64,000 bases of DNA from JAVVEH01 sp032251435 (GCA_032251435.1 JAVVEH010000003.1:99356-163355), one strand, 5' to 3'; shown: positions 50,208-59,632, counted from the first letter of the stretch. The notes: generated from the letters alone by a model not told the origin. Numbers and translations: made by a program.

Positions 50208-51557
50208 ATGCTTTCAGCTTATGCGAACAGTCTGAAAATTCCTGACCTGCGGCGGCGGATATTCTTCACCCTAGCCATTATCGCATTGTGTCGAGTCGCC
50301 GCCAATATTCCTTGTCCCGGCATTAATCCGAAGGCTTTGGAAGCCTATTTCAGCCAGGAAGGCGGCCCCGGCGCCGGGCTTTTGGGGATGTTTGACCTGT
50401 TTACCGGGGGGGCCTTGCAGCGTTTCGCTGTGGGGACCTTGGGTATCATGCCGTACATTACCGCTTCCATCATCATGCAATTGCTGATGCCGGTTATTCC
50501 CCCGTTGGAAAAAATGATGCGGGAAGAAGGTGAGGCCGGGCGCCGCAAGTATAACCAATACACCCGTTATTTAACCTTGGTCGTCTGTGTCATGCACGGG
50601 TTTGGCGCGTCCAAGTTGATGAGTAATCCAGCGTTTTTCGGCGCCGGCGGGGTGGACAGCGCGGTGATCAAATCCGGTCCATGGTTTACAATCAGCACCA
50701 TTATTATCTTGACCGGTGGCACGATGTTGCTGGTCTGGTTGGGTGAGCAGATCACCGACCGGGGTATCGGCAACGGTATCTCTCTCATCATTATGGTGAA
50801 TATCATTTCCCGCCTGCCGGCGGCCTTGATGGGGGTATTCAAGCTCGTCCGGAGCGGAGGAACCAGCGGCAATTTGATACAAGCGCTGATTCTGATGGCC
50901 ATCTTCTTCGTGGTCTGCGGCGCGACGGTCGCCTTGACGCAGGGGGTTCGGAAAATTCCCGTTCGCCATGCTCAACGGATGGTCGGCCGACGGATGACTA
51001 GCGGTCACACCAGTTATCTACCTTTACGTGTCAATTTCGCCGGTGTCATGCCGATCATTTTCGGGAGCGCCATTCTGGTCTTTCCCCGGATGATTTTCGG
51101 GGCCATGGATTTCACCCGCGGCTGGGTGCGCTATGTCACCCCCGGTCATTGGCTGTATATCGCGATTTTCGCTGTGGTGATTATCCTGTTCAGCTATTTT
51201 TGGGTAGCCACGCAGTTTAATCCGATCCAAATCGCCGATAATCTGCAAAAACAAAGCGGGTATGTGCCCGGCATCCGTCCAGGACAACCCACGGCTGACT
51301 TTTTGGATATGACGATGACCCGCATCACCTTCGCCGGGTCGATTTTCCTCACGGTCATCGCTATTTTGCCGATGCTTCTGGCGGGAACGTTTGATCAGCT
51401 TGATCCGGAAGTCAGCGCCTTTTTCGGCGGCACCAGCCTGCTGATCATGGTCGGGGTCATGCTCGACACCATGCGGCAAGTTGAGGCGTTCCTGCTTTCA
51501 AACCGCTACGATGGTTTCTTAAGTAAAGGCCAATTGCGCAGCCGTCGCGGCGTGTGA
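50208..51557 (+). CDS. secY: Protein translocase subunit SecY
   Basis: SecY is the channel of the Sec translocon. The 449 residues contain ten hydrophobic helices and the family signatures PGINPKALEAYF-type start, GGALQRFAVGTLGIMPYITA, EQITDRGIGNGISLIIM and QTTAxxNPxxxADNLQKQSG-type segment (PIQIADNLQKQSGYVPGIRP). Normal length. The usual downstream adk-map-infA-rpmJ-rpsM genes are absent; a terminator follows. Confidence 0.97.
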   Translation: MLSAYANSLKIPDLRRRIFFTLAIIALCRVAANIPCPGINPKALEAYFSQEGGPGAGLLGMFDLFTGGALQRFAVGTLGIMPYITASIIMQLLMPVIPPLEKMMREEGEAGRRKYNQYTRYLTLVVCVMHGFGASKLMSNPAFFGAGGVDSAVIKSGPWFTISTIIILTGGTMLLVWLGEQITDRGIGNGISLIIMVNIISRLPAALMGVFKLVRSGGTSGNLIQALILMAIFFVVCGATVALTQGVRKIPVRHAQRMVGRRMTSGHTSYLPLRVNFAGVMPIIFGSAILVFPRMIFGAMDFTRGWVRYVTPGHWLYIAIFAVVIILFSYFWVATQFNPIQIADNLQKQSGYVPGIRPGQPTADFLDMTMTRITFAGSIFLTVIAILPMLLAGTFDQLDPEVSAFFGGTSLLIMVGVMLDTMRQVEAFLLSNRYDGFLSKGQLRSRRGV

Positions 51558-51581
51558 CGGATTCGTACATTCACTTGTTCA

Positions 51582-51620
51582 AGGCCGGGAAGTTCCTGAT
51601 GGAAATTCCCGGCCTTTTTT
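51582..51620 (+). terminator. Terminator after secY
   Basis: Stem AGGCCGGGAA...TTCC with GGAA...TTCCCGGCC and a TGAT loop (about 51582-51614), followed by six T. It ends the ribosomal cluster. Confidence 0.9.
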
Positions 51621-51746
51621 GTGGGGCGGAAAAACCGGTCCCCCCCCCGGCCCCAAGCGTTGGTTCATCCGAGAAGCGGACTGAACCGATTGACTGTCAG
51701 GGGGCGGCCCGGCCAGACCGGTTTGTGGCGGATGGCGTGTGGCTGC

Positions 51747-53294
51747 CTATTGAGCGAAGTCCGCGAAAACAGGCAGCATCTGGGCGTAAACCGCGGCGTT
51801 GGCGGGGCTGGGAACCACGTCCTGACCCTCGACCGGTTTGCAGAACGCCTGAGTCAGGGCTTCCCAGTCGGCGGCGCCGACACCCTGGGCGGCGCGCAGA
51901 GCGGCGCCCAGACCGGCGGAGTTGCCCGTTTCCAGGCGTTCCACGCGGGCGTTGAACACATCGGCGAGAATTTGGCAAATTTCCGTGCTTTTTGACGCCC
52001 CCCCGGTGACCCGCAACGTTCTTGTCTCATCCTTTATCCATTGGGAATGAAGCCGTAAACGGAGCGCCTGAGCCTCGACCACAGCCCGGACTTCCGCGGC
52101 GCTGTCTTCCCCTTTCGCAAAGGATTCACCGCCCGTGTAAACCGGCCCGGCCGTCAAAACCAACGGGGTGATTTCCGGTTCAAAATACGGCAGCATCATG
52201 TCGCCATTGTTACCCACGGGAGTGCGGCGCAGGCAGTCATCAAACTGTTTCCACGTCAAGTCATGCCGGGCGCGGACCTCTTCTTGAGCTAAAGCCCCGT
52301 TTTTAAAACAGATTAAGCTCATGAACCCGCCGGCCGGATTCCCGAAGACGTGTCCATAGCCATCGGGATCCACAGTCGGTTCACGCATGGCGGCGAAGTA
52401 GGTGTGACTGGTGCCGAGGGAAATCACAGCCGTGCCGGGCCGATATCCCCCGACACCGATCAGGCTGTTGGGGTTGTCGCCACTCCAGGCGACGATGGCC
52501 GTGTCGGGAGAGAAGCCGAAGGTTTCCGCCAGCCAGGGCGCGATGGTGCCGACGACGGTGTCGGCGGGAACCGCGGGTGGCAGTTTCCCGGCCAATCCCG
52601 GCGCCGTGGCGTCCAACATGGCGCCATCCCACTTCCCCGTGCTCAAATTCAGCAAATTCATGCCGGCGCCGTCACCGTGGTCAATGCCCACACTTTTTCC
52701 GGCGAGAATAGAAGCGAGAAAGGAACTGACCAAGTGGATGACAGCCGTGTCGCGGTAACCGGCAGGATTCTCCTTGCTGAATTTACGGATCTGCGGTCCT
52801 GAAAACCGCTCGATGGCGGGGGAGCCCGTCGTTGTTTGGACGTAATCCCCTCCCCCCGCCCGGGCGCTGATTTCCGCGCATTCCGCGGAGGTTGAGCTGT
52901 CCATCCAAATAGGCGATGTGGGGCGGCTTAACATAGGCTTGACCATGTCAACGAGCCCGCCCCGCCAGTTCCAGTGTCCGGGTGTCAAAAATGTGTCGGT
53001 CAAATAAACCGTGCCGTGTTGTTGTCCGCTACCGCTGATGGACGTGACCCGGGAAAGGTCAATGCCGCTGTCTTTTAAGCGCCGCAAAAGGTGTTCGAGA
53101 GCGGCCAGCCATACCAGAGGGTCGGCGTGTTTGATCAGTTCATCATCATTCTCAAGGAAGCCATTGGGACAGGCGTAAGCAGGGAAATCACCGAAACTCA
53201 CACCGGTGTCAGTGATGATGCCGCCACTGTCCGTGTCGATAATGACCGCGCTGATGCTTTGTGTGCTTGAATCGAAACCCAGGTGCCAACTCAT
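51747..53294 (-). CDS. FGGY-family carbohydrate kinase (xylulokinase-like)
   Basis: FGGY kinases phosphorylate sugars or polyols with ATP. The 515 residues begin WHLGFDSSTQSISAVIIDTD (phosphate loop) and hold SGSGQQHGTVYL, the metal/substrate pair WMDSSTSAECAEI, GDNPNSLIGVGGYRPGTAVI and the adenine motif RVTGGASKSTEICQILADV. The xylulokinase branch fits best, but ribulo- or fuculokinase is possible. ATG 53294 with GAGGAT; the frame open to 53387 is not used. It is downstream of the lpxC-like gene. Confidence 0.85.
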   Translation of the reverse strand: MSWHLGFDSSTQSISAVIIDTDSGGIITDTGVSFGDFPAYACPNGFLENDDELIKHADPLVWLAALEHLLRRLKDSGIDLSRVTSISGSGQQHGTVYLTDTFLTPGHWNWRGGLVDMVKPMLSRPTSPIWMDSSTSAECAEISARAGGGDYVQTTTGSPAIERFSGPQIRKFSKENPAGYRDTAVIHLVSSFLASILAGKSVGIDHGDGAGMNLLNLSTGKWDGAMLDATAPGLAGKLPPAVPADTVVGTIAPWLAETFGFSPDTAIVAWSGDNPNSLIGVGGYRPGTAVISLGTSHTYFAAMREPTVDPDGYGHVFGNPAGGFMSLICFKNGALAQEEVRARHDLTWKQFDDCLRRTPVGNNGDMMLPYFEPEITPLVLTAGPVYTGGESFAKGEDSAAEVRAVVEAQALRLRLHSQWIKDETRTLRVTGGASKSTEICQILADVFNARVERLETGNSAGLGAALRAAQGVGAADWEALTQAFCKPVEGQDVVPSPANAAVYAQMLPVFADFAQ

Positions 53295-53356
53295 AACGAT
53301 ATCCTCGATACTAAAGAATGGTTTATAAAAGGAGAAACAGGCTGTCGGGCACTGGC

Positions 53357-54382
53357 TTAAATCGTGACCAGGCAATCCTGTAGACACACCTGTTTCAGCA
53401 ACGCCACATCCAGGCGATGGCCGGCCTTGAAAGATGTGACGTGCCCGACAAAGATGCCCTGATCAATCAGCGCCACGGCGGCCAGCAAATCCAATGTGGC
53501 CCGATGCCAGACCGCTTCCAATGACTTTCCTCCGCTGACTAACCGCGGCTCGTTCTTGTAGTCGTTTTTGCCGGCGATCAGCACATTGTCCCGGGTGTAC
53601 CCCAAGTTGCGGATATCGGCGAAAAGTTTTCCGATGGTCTGGCAATAGAGCACTTTGGAATAGGGGGTGTTCGTCCGGGCCACGCAGGCGTGACGAAGCC
53701 ATTCCCGGGTTACGGGAAAACGGACGCGTTGATCACCAATGGCGGTTTTAAAAGATATGCCGCAGTCAACGGTCAGGGTCTTGCGTCCGTCTTCAGGCGG
53801 TTCCAGCATGACAAATTCCCCGCGGGCGCCGACCAGGCACACCTTTTCTTTCACCGTGACAAACTGCCGCGGCGTGTCCAGTGTCCGCCGCCCGGCCTTT
53901 TCCAGCGCCTCAACAATATCCAGGCTGCCTTGATCAAAAATAGGCGGATCCCCGGAGGTGATGTCCATCATCACATTGTCGATCCCCAGCCCTGTTTTTA
54001 AAGAAATAATATGCTCCACCAAGCGGATATAGTTGCTGGGGCCGCCGCTGCGCAGCACAATGTTGCTGACAATGGCTCCTGTCGTCCAGACGTTGTTGAT
54101 GGACACTTTGACGGGCAACTCGTCGCCCAAATCCGACCGGTTGAACCACCAGCCTTCCTGCTCGCAGGGCTTGAAATGAATCGCCGTGGTGTTTTTGGCC
54201 GCGAAGGTGCCTTTGCCAGAGACTTCCACGTCCGAAGCGATCGTGGTTTGATTGCCGGTGAGATCCGGCGCCCGCTCCGCCGCCAGAATGTCTTGATCGA
54301 CGGGTAAAGCGGCAAAGGTCTCCCAGGCGGAGCGCATCACATCAGGGTCACCTTCAAGTAAGCGGCCATAAGCGTTGGGCAT
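53357..54382 (-). CDS. lpxC: Divergent UDP-3-O-acyl-GlcNAc deacetylase (LpxC-like)
   Basis: LpxC removes the N-acetyl group in the committed step of lipid A synthesis. The 341 residues follow the LpxC fold: QTTIASDVEVSGKG (45-58), YIRLVEHIISLKTGLGIDN with the family EH pair (123-124), SGDPPIFDQGS, and GHVTSFKAGHRLDVALL with the catalytic GH (321-322). Differences: the usual GLHSG is GTFAA; the zinc segment HKxxDxxGD reads HRATLDLLAAV (293-303), so His and Asp are one residue further apart and the second Asp is missing. An N-terminal extension of about 40 residues is present. It may be a paralogue with another substrate. Confidence 0.8.
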   Translation of the reverse strand: MPNAYGRLLEGDPDVMRSAWETFAALPVDQDILAAERAPDLTGNQTTIASDVEVSGKGTFAAKNTTAIHFKPCEQEGWWFNRSDLGDELPVKVSINNVWTTGAIVSNIVLRSGGPSNYIRLVEHIISLKTGLGIDNVMMDITSGDPPIFDQGSLDIVEALEKAGRRTLDTPRQFVTVKEKVCLVGARGEFVMLEPPEDGRKTLTVDCGISFKTAIGDQRVRFPVTREWLRHACVARTNTPYSKVLYCQTIGKLFADIRNLGYTRDNVLIAGKNDYKNEPRLVSGGKSLEAVWHRATLDLLAAVALIDQGIFVGHVTSFKAGHRLDVALLKQVCLQDCLVTI

Positions 54383-54520
54383 GAGCGAAAATCTCTACAG
54401 GTTGGCGGTTGCCGAAAGCGGGGATCGACCCGGCGAAACCGCGTGATTATTCTGGTGAAAACAGTGGTGAGAAGATAATTCTTGAAGATAAAAATGCGAA
54501 TGGCGCCGGCTAGACATGCG

Positions 54521-54631
54521 CAACCGGTTAGCAGCTGGGGGACATTGTGTAGGGCGGTCTTCCAAGGCCGACTGTCTTAAGGCATAGCCGGGCAAGGAAC
54601 CCCGGCCTACGCCCAGCTACTAACCGATTAC
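54521..54631. mobile_element. MITE-like element, copy 1
   Basis: Terminal inverted repeats AACCGGTTAGCAGCTGGG (54522-54539) and CCCAGCTACTAACCGATT (54612-54629) enclose a 72-base core. The core matches, in inverted orientation, the element at 60741-60860. It carries no transposase. A short ORF within is shared by both copies and has no support as a gene. The rest of the 54383-54677 gap is empty. Confidence 0.8.
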
Positions 54632-54677
54632 AAACACGCGTCATCGCCTGATGGTGACGCGTCAAGACCGTCGCTGA

Positions 54678-55469
54678 TCAGCCGTCGGCGACAACTGGAT
54701 TGCTGATGCCGCCAATGCCGCCGATCGTGACCTCAATGATATCACCAGCCCGCAGAAAGCGAGGGGGATCAAGCGCCATGCCGACCCCTGGTGGTGTGCC
54801 GGTCATGATGACCGTGCCGGGGTGCAGGGTGATATTTTCACTGAGGTGCGCGATGAGTTCGGCGACAGTAAAGATCAGGTCTTTTGTGCTGGACGCCTGC
54901 ATGATCTCGCCATTGAGCTTGGCGGAGATGGGCAAGTCGCCCGGATCCACATCCGTTTCGATCCAGGGACCGAGAGGGCAGAAGGTGTCAAAACTCTTGG
55001 CCCGGGCCCACTGCAAGTCCCGCACTTTCTGGCAGTCCCGGGCGGAGACATCGTTGCCGACGGTATAGCCGAAGACGTAATCCAGCGCCTCGTCCACCCG
55101 GACTTTTTTCGCTGTTTTTCCAATGACGACCGCTAATTCAGCTTCGTAGTCCACGTTGTCCGGGGCCGCGCCGGGCAGGATGATGGGATCCCCCGGATGG
55201 GTGACCGCGCTGGTGGCTTTGAGAAAAAGCACCGGATGATCCGGTATCGCGGCGCCGGTTTCGCGGGCGTGCGCCCGGTAATTGAGACCGATGGCGAGAA
55301 TATTCGGTGGTGCGACCGGGGCCAGAAGCTTTACTTCAGCCAAGTCAATCGTCTCTCCGGTTTCAACCACATCACCGCCGATGGGACAGCCCGCTAACGT
55401 CTTCACGACCATCCCGTCGATTTTTCCGTAAGAGATCTTTCCATTAAACGCGTATCGGCATATTTTCAT
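54678..55469 (-). CDS. Fumarylacetoacetate hydrolase-family protein
   Basis: FAH-family enzymes hydrolyse, hydrate or decarboxylate diketo and hydroxy-keto acids. The 263 residues have the usual N-terminal strand domain and the catalytic domain: LAIGLNYRAHARETG, HPVLFLKATSAVTHPGDPI, VDYEAELAVVIGKTAKKV (metal Glu pair) and NDVSARDCQ. The substrate cannot be told. ATG 55469 with a short gap to the carboxypeptidase downstream-end; no catabolic neighbours. Confidence 0.9.
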   Translation of the reverse strand: MKICRYAFNGKISYGKIDGMVVKTLAGCPIGGDVVETGETIDLAEVKLLAPVAPPNILAIGLNYRAHARETGAAIPDHPVLFLKATSAVTHPGDPIILPGAAPDNVDYEAELAVVIGKTAKKVRVDEALDYVFGYTVGNDVSARDCQKVRDLQWARAKSFDTFCPLGPWIETDVDPGDLPISAKLNGEIMQASSTKDLIFTVAELIAHLSENITLHPGTVIMTGTPPGVGMALDPPRFLRAGDIIEVTIGGIGGISNPVVADG

Positions 55470-55503
55470 GGCCTGTATCCCACATTTTGCTCACATTGCA
55501 CAC

Positions 55504-56505
55504 TTAATTTTGACTGTATCCCCAATCAAAAAGCGCCTTCACCAGATCATTCCGCGCTTGACTGCTGGGGCACCCTGTGACCACCGCGATCAGCACGCGC
55601 CCCCCCCGTTCACACGTGGCCGTGACACAAAAACCCGCCTTGGCTGTGTAGCCTGTTTTCATGCCGTTGACTCCGGGACAACTGGTGATGAGTTTGTTGC
55701 GGTTGACGAGTTGGAAGGGTTTGAATTTGGCGCTGTTTTCGCGAATATATGACAAACGGGTTGATGTCCATTTCACGACATCAGGCTGTTGGAGAAGTTT
55801 GGCGCCGAGGAAAGCCAATTCCATGGCGGTGGCCTGATCCGCCCGCCCTGTCGCCGGATCCGTCAAGCCGTGCGGAGTGTGGAAGGCGGCTTTTGACAGT
55901 CCTAAACGCTTCGCCCGGCTGTTCATTTTTTCAACAAAAGCGCTCACCTGCCCATCCCCCAGGTATTCGGCGATTTGATAGGCGGCATCGTTGGCGCTGA
56001 ACATCATCACGCACTTAAGAAGATCATCAATGGAGAGACTTTCCCGGGGGTCAAGATACACTTGGCTGCCACCGATCAAGCTGGCGGCTTTGCTTACTTG
56101 AATCTGAGTGCTCAGGGACAGGGCCGGATCCGCTTTGATCGCCTCAACCAGCAACAGAGTGGTCATCATTTTGGTCATAGAAGCGATCGGGACGGCTTTT
56201 TCGGCCTCTTTCCGCCATAGAATTTCTTGTTTTTCCCAATCAATGAGCACGCCTGTCCGGCAGGAGTTCTGCCGGGACATGAGCTCTGGCGGCAGTTGGC
56301 GGGGCAAATAGGAGAAAGGAATGCTTGGCAATGTCAATTCAGGCGCGGTCTCCGCGGTGCGGGCGGGTTCCTCACCTTTCGGCGGCGGCGGCGGAGCGTC
56401 ATCCGCCTGGTCTGAAGATGATTGGTCGCCGCAAGAGCGGGCGATCAGCAGTATCAATCCCAGGTGAAAGAGCGTGACGACGGTGATGATGAGTTTTTTC
56501 TTCAT
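55504..56505 (-). CDS. dacA: D-alanyl-D-alanine carboxypeptidase (PBP5/DacA-like)
   Basis: These enzymes trim the terminal D-Ala of peptidoglycan pentapeptides. The 333 residues have an N-terminal hydrophobic segment ITVVTLFHLGLILLIARSCG, which could be a signal anchor, then a Pro/Glu-rich linker (about 30-70) and an S11 penicillin-binding domain: SMTK (catalytic Ser), MMFSANDAAYQIAEY (SxN) and GMKTGYTAKAG (KTG). The C-terminal PBP5 stalk domain is missing. Normal S11 core otherwise. Confidence 0.92.
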   Translation of the reverse strand: MKKKLIITVVTLFHLGLILLIARSCGDQSSSDQADDAPPPPPKGEEPARTAETAPELTLPSIPFSYLPRQLPPELMSRQNSCRTGVLIDWEKQEILWRKEAEKAVPIASMTKMMTTLLLVEAIKADPALSLSTQIQVSKAASLIGGSQVYLDPRESLSIDDLLKCVMMFSANDAAYQIAEYLGDGQVSAFVEKMNSRAKRLGLSKAAFHTPHGLTDPATGRADQATAMELAFLGAKLLQQPDVVKWTSTRLSYIRENSAKFKPFQLVNRNKLITSCPGVNGMKTGYTAKAGFCVTATCERGGRVLIAVVTGCPSSQARNDLVKALFDWGYSQN

Positions 56506-56529
56506 GGCGTGACCATTTCCATGGCGGGC

Positions 56530-57756
56530 TTATCTTGGCCGCCGCCGCGGGCGGGACCGGGAAGGACGACGCCGTCCTTGGGGTTGCCCCCGATGCGGAT
56601 GCCCTGTTCCCAAAACCGGCCAATGTTCCAACGTGTCTTGATCCCAGGTGAAAAGTGTTGTCAGAATACTGAATAATTCCCGCGCGTATCGGTAATCCGG
56701 ATGACTGAGGAGGCGTTGCCGGCCCTTGGTTTCCCGGAACCTCGGGAGCAGTAAAAACACGTCCCGGAGGCGGGTGCTCAGCGCCCGGGGAATGGGCAAT
56801 GGCGAGAGGAAGGCGAGAATGGTATCCCGGATATCGTGCTCAATCCCGGGGTAATAAGCCCAAAGCTCCCCGTCAGGAACGGACAATTCCGCGCAAACTC
56901 GGGGGTAGATAAGGCAACTTAACGCCTGCACTCGGGAATTGGAGTAGTGCCTGGATTCAGCCAGACGTTTGTCCCGTTCGGCGAGGATGCGCCGAGTCAG
57001 TTTGCCCGCCGGCTTTTCCCATAGCTTGTCCAAGGACGGCAGCACGGAGCGCAACGCGCCATGTCGGCGCATGGCGGTGAACGTGGGGGTGGCGTAGGGT
57101 TTCTGAAGGATTTTGAGAACCTCTTCAAATAACCGGGTCTGCGAGCATTTTTCCACCATGGCCGCCCGGGCGCGTAGAGGCGCGGTTAAATTATCCGCCA
57201 ATGTGAAATGATATTCGCCCACGAGTTTTAAGGCGCGGATCACGCGGACGGGATCCTCGGCCAGCCGCCGGTCCGGGTCGCCGATCGCCCGGACCGTGCC
57301 CGTGTCCAAGTCCCGGCGGCCGTCGCAAAAATCGCGGAAACGGGGTGTCACCAACGGGCTGTAATAAAGGGAATTCACGGTGAAATCCCGGCGGCGGGCG
57401 TCTTGCTCGATGGTCCCGTACTGGTTGTCACGCCAAATCATCACGCCGTCATCGTCTTGGCGGCTGACGCGTTCGGCTTCCGTCGGCTCCCGACGGAAGG
57501 TGCTGATTTCGTAGCAGACCCGGTTTTTGGTCAAGTGAACGAGGCGGAAACGGCGGCCGATGATCCGGGCGGAGCGCCCGAACACGCTCTTTATTTCAGC
57601 GGGGGTGGCGGATGTCGAGATGTCAAAATCTTTAGGGTCGCGCCCCAAAATCAAGTCGCGGACCGCGCCCCCCACAATGTAGGCGTCATAGCCGGCGTTG
57701 TTAAGTTGCTGGAGGATATACTTGACATCCTCGTTAATTATCAAGTCATGGGTCAT
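56530..57756 (-). CDS. pcnB: tRNA nucleotidyltransferase / poly(A) polymerase (PcnB-type)
   Basis: This family adds CCA to tRNA or poly(A) to RNA. The 408 residues begin with the class II nucleotidyltransferase head: AYIVGGAVRDLILGRDPKDF (GGxVRD, Asp pair) and RRRDFTVNSLYYSPL, then DGRRDLDTGTVRAIGDPDRR, the FRRE motif of the PcnB branch and a helical C-terminal half. It ends in a basic RGQPQGRRRPSRSRPRRRPR-like tail, which favours PAP I. ATG 57756; a TTG at 57768 is possible. It overlaps rnhB by 11 bases. Confidence 0.88.
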   Translation of the reverse strand: MTHDLIINEDVKYILQQLNNAGYDAYIVGGAVRDLILGRDPKDFDISTSATPAEIKSVFGRSARIIGRRFRLVHLTKNRVCYEISTFRREPTEAERVSRQDDDGVMIWRDNQYGTIEQDARRRDFTVNSLYYSPLVTPRFRDFCDGRRDLDTGTVRAIGDPDRRLAEDPVRVIRALKLVGEYHFTLADNLTAPLRARAAMVEKCSQTRLFEEVLKILQKPYATPTFTAMRRHGALRSVLPSLDKLWEKPAGKLTRRILAERDKRLAESRHYSNSRVQALSCLIYPRVCAELSVPDGELWAYYPGIEHDIRDTILAFLSPLPIPRALSTRLRDVFLLLPRFRETKGRQRLLSHPDYRYARELFSILTTLFTWDQDTLEHWPVLGTGHPHRGQPQGRRRPSRSRPRRRPR

Positions 57757-58405
57757 TGTGAAACTCAAATTCCAACTGTGTTAAGGCGCCTTCGATGAGC
57801 CGCCGGACCGGTGCGAAAGTTCGCCGGTGAATGGGTGACGGCCCCAGATCCGCGAGCGCCGCCAAATGGGCTTGCGTACCATAGCCCTTGTGGGCCGCAA
57901 AACCATAGCCGGGATACTGTTTGTCATAATCCGTCATCAGGTGATCACGGTAAACTTTGGCCACAATACTGGCCGCCGCGATCGCCGCGCTTTTACTGTC
58001 CCCTTTGACAATGGCTCGGCTGGGAACGGGCAAGCCGGGAACCGGCCGCCCGTCCACAAGAACAAAATCCGGCCGCATGGGCAAATTCTCCACCGCCCGG
58101 CGCATCGCCAAATGCGTGGCGCGGAGAATGTTTATCTGATCAATCAGGGCCGGCTCCACCACCCCCAGGCCAATGCCGGCGCCGGCGAACATCCGAAGAG
58201 CCGCCGCCAACTCTTCACGGTTTCTTTCGGATAACTGCTTGGAATCATTCACCAAGGGGAAACGGGCGGGCCTGACTGGAATGAGATAGGCGCAGGCGAC
58301 AACGGGCCCGGCCAAGGGACCGCGCCCCACTTCGTCGATCCCCGCCAGACGGGTCGCCCCCCGCTCCCAGGCTTCGCATTCTAATGTCCACAAGGCGTCA
58401 GTCAT
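57746..58405 (-). CDS. rnhB: Ribonuclease HII
   Basis: RNase HII cuts at ribonucleotides in DNA. The 219 residues carry AGIDEVGRGPLAGPVVACAY (first acidic pair), NDSKQLSERNREELAA, DGRPVPGLP, GDSKSAAIAAASIVAKVYRD and YGFAAHKGYGTQAH. Complete and normal length. ATG 58405. It belongs to the rpsP-trmD-rplS-rnhB string but has a terminator in front of it. Confidence 0.95.
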   Translation of the reverse strand: MTDALWTLECEAWERGATRLAGIDEVGRGPLAGPVVACAYLIPVRPARFPLVNDSKQLSERNREELAAALRMFAGAGIGLGVVEPALIDQINILRATHLAMRRAVENLPMRPDFVLVDGRPVPGLPVPSRAIVKGDSKSAAIAAASIVAKVYRDHLMTDYDKQYPGYGFAAHKGYGTQAHLAALADLGPSPIHRRTFAPVRRLIEGALTQLEFEFHNDP

Positions 58406-58410
58406 AAATG

Positions 58411-58446
58411 AAAAAGGCCGACGGAAGAGACACCTCCGTCAGCCTT
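58411..58446 (-). terminator. Terminator after rplS
   Basis: Minus-strand stem AAGGCTGACGGA with TCCGTCGGCCTT and a nine-base loop, followed by TTTTTC (58411-58415). It separates rplS from rnhB. Confidence 0.88.
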
Positions 58447-58490
58447 GAAAACAAGCGGATCGCCCCGCTCAACACGATGTCACGGCAGAT

Positions 58491-58832
58491 TTACCGGAGT
58501 TCTTTAATCCGGGCGGCTTTGCCCTGCTGGTCACGAAGATAGTAAAGCTTGCTGCGGCGGACTTTCCCGCGGCGGATGACTTCCAACGCTTTCACGCGGG
58601 GTGAGTTCAGCGGCAGGACACGCTCAACACCTTGGCCAAAGGCCACACGGCGAAGCGTCACGCTCTCGGACACGCCCTCGCCATTGCGGGCGATGACAGT
58701 GCCGGTGAAGGACTGAATGCGTTCTTTGCCGCCTTCGATGATCAGGACATCAACTTTCAAGGAGTCGCCAATCCCGAATGGGGGAATATCGCTCTTGATC
58801 GTTTCATTATGAATTTTTTGAACAGCGTTCAT
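58491..58832 (-). CDS. rplS: 50S ribosomal protein L19
   Basis: L19 sits at the 50S/30S interface. The 113 residues include FGIGDSLKVDVLIIEGGKER, FTGTVIARNGEG, RVLPLNSPRVKALEVIRRGK and YYLRDQQGKAARIKE. Normal length; ATG 58832. It follows trmD. Confidence 0.97.
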   Translation of the reverse strand: MNAVQKIHNETIKSDIPPFGIGDSLKVDVLIIEGGKERIQSFTGTVIARNGEGVSESVTLRRVAFGQGVERVLPLNSPRVKALEVIRRGKVRRSKLYYLRDQQGKAARIKELR

Positions 58833-58935
58833 GGGGGATCTCCATATGAGTGACGGGGGTCACGTTTTTTTCAGTTTATTTTTTCAAGAAACGCGTTTGT
58901 ATCGTTACGACATGACGGCGAAGCGCCAATTCTGT

Positions 58936-59625
58936 TCACGTACTGTCGTCCCGGACAAGCATCAAGTCCGGCCGCCGGGCCGTGGTGCGGAGTATCGCCT
59001 GCTCCCGCCGCCACGCCGCGACACGTTCATGGTCACCGCTCAACAACACATCGGGCACGCGTAGTCCGCGGAAATCCGCCGGCCGGGTGTAGGACGGGAA
59101 ATCCAATCCGCCACTGTCACCAAACGAATCCGCTTCAGCTGATTCCTCGGAGCCCAAGGCCCCGGGAAGCAGTCGGACAACGGCATCCAAAACAATCATC
59201 GCGGGCATCGCGCCATTGGTCAAAATAAAGTCCCCGATGGAAATTTCATCGTCAACCAGTGTCTGACGCGCCCGTTCATCAATACCTTCATAATGGCCGC
59301 AGAGAATAATCAGATGGGTCTCCCGCGCCAATGTTTCCGCGGCCGCCTGTTTAAAGGGCGCGCCTTGCGGTGTCATAAAGATCACCCGCGAGTCCGCGGT
59401 TTGAACCGATTCAACCGCCTTGAACAGCGGTTCGGGCTTCAAAACCATGCCGGCGCCGCCGCCGAAAGGGGCGTCATCAACCGTGCCCCGTTTGTCGTCC
59501 GCGAAATCCCGCAGATTGATCAAATGTATGTCCACCACCCCGTGACATCCCGCCCGGCCGAGAATGGATTCGGTCAACGCCCCCTGGAAGATCTCGGGGA
59601 AAAGGGTGATGATGTCAACCCGCAT
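58936..59625 (-). CDS. trmD: tRNA (guanine-37-N1) methyltransferase TrmD
   Basis: TrmD makes m1G37 and is essential for reading frame maintenance. The 229 residues begin MRVDIITLFPEIFQGALTES and carry the trefoil knot segments ILCGHYEGIDERARQTLVDD, IGDFILTNGAMPAMIVLDAV and PSYTRPADFRGLRVPDVLLS. ATG 59625; the longer frame to 59730 overlaps the KH gene and is not used. rimM, usually just upstream, is absent. Confidence 0.96.
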   Translation of the reverse strand: MRVDIITLFPEIFQGALTESILGRAGCHGVVDIHLINLRDFADDKRGTVDDAPFGGGAGMVLKPEPLFKAVESVQTADSRVIFMTPQGAPFKQAAAETLARETHLIILCGHYEGIDERARQTLVDDEISIGDFILTNGAMPAMIVLDAVVRLLPGALGSEESAEADSFGDSGGLDFPSYTRPADFRGLRVPDVLLSGDHERVAAWRREQAILRTTARRPDLMLVRDDST

Positions 59626-59632
59626 GGCCGGT

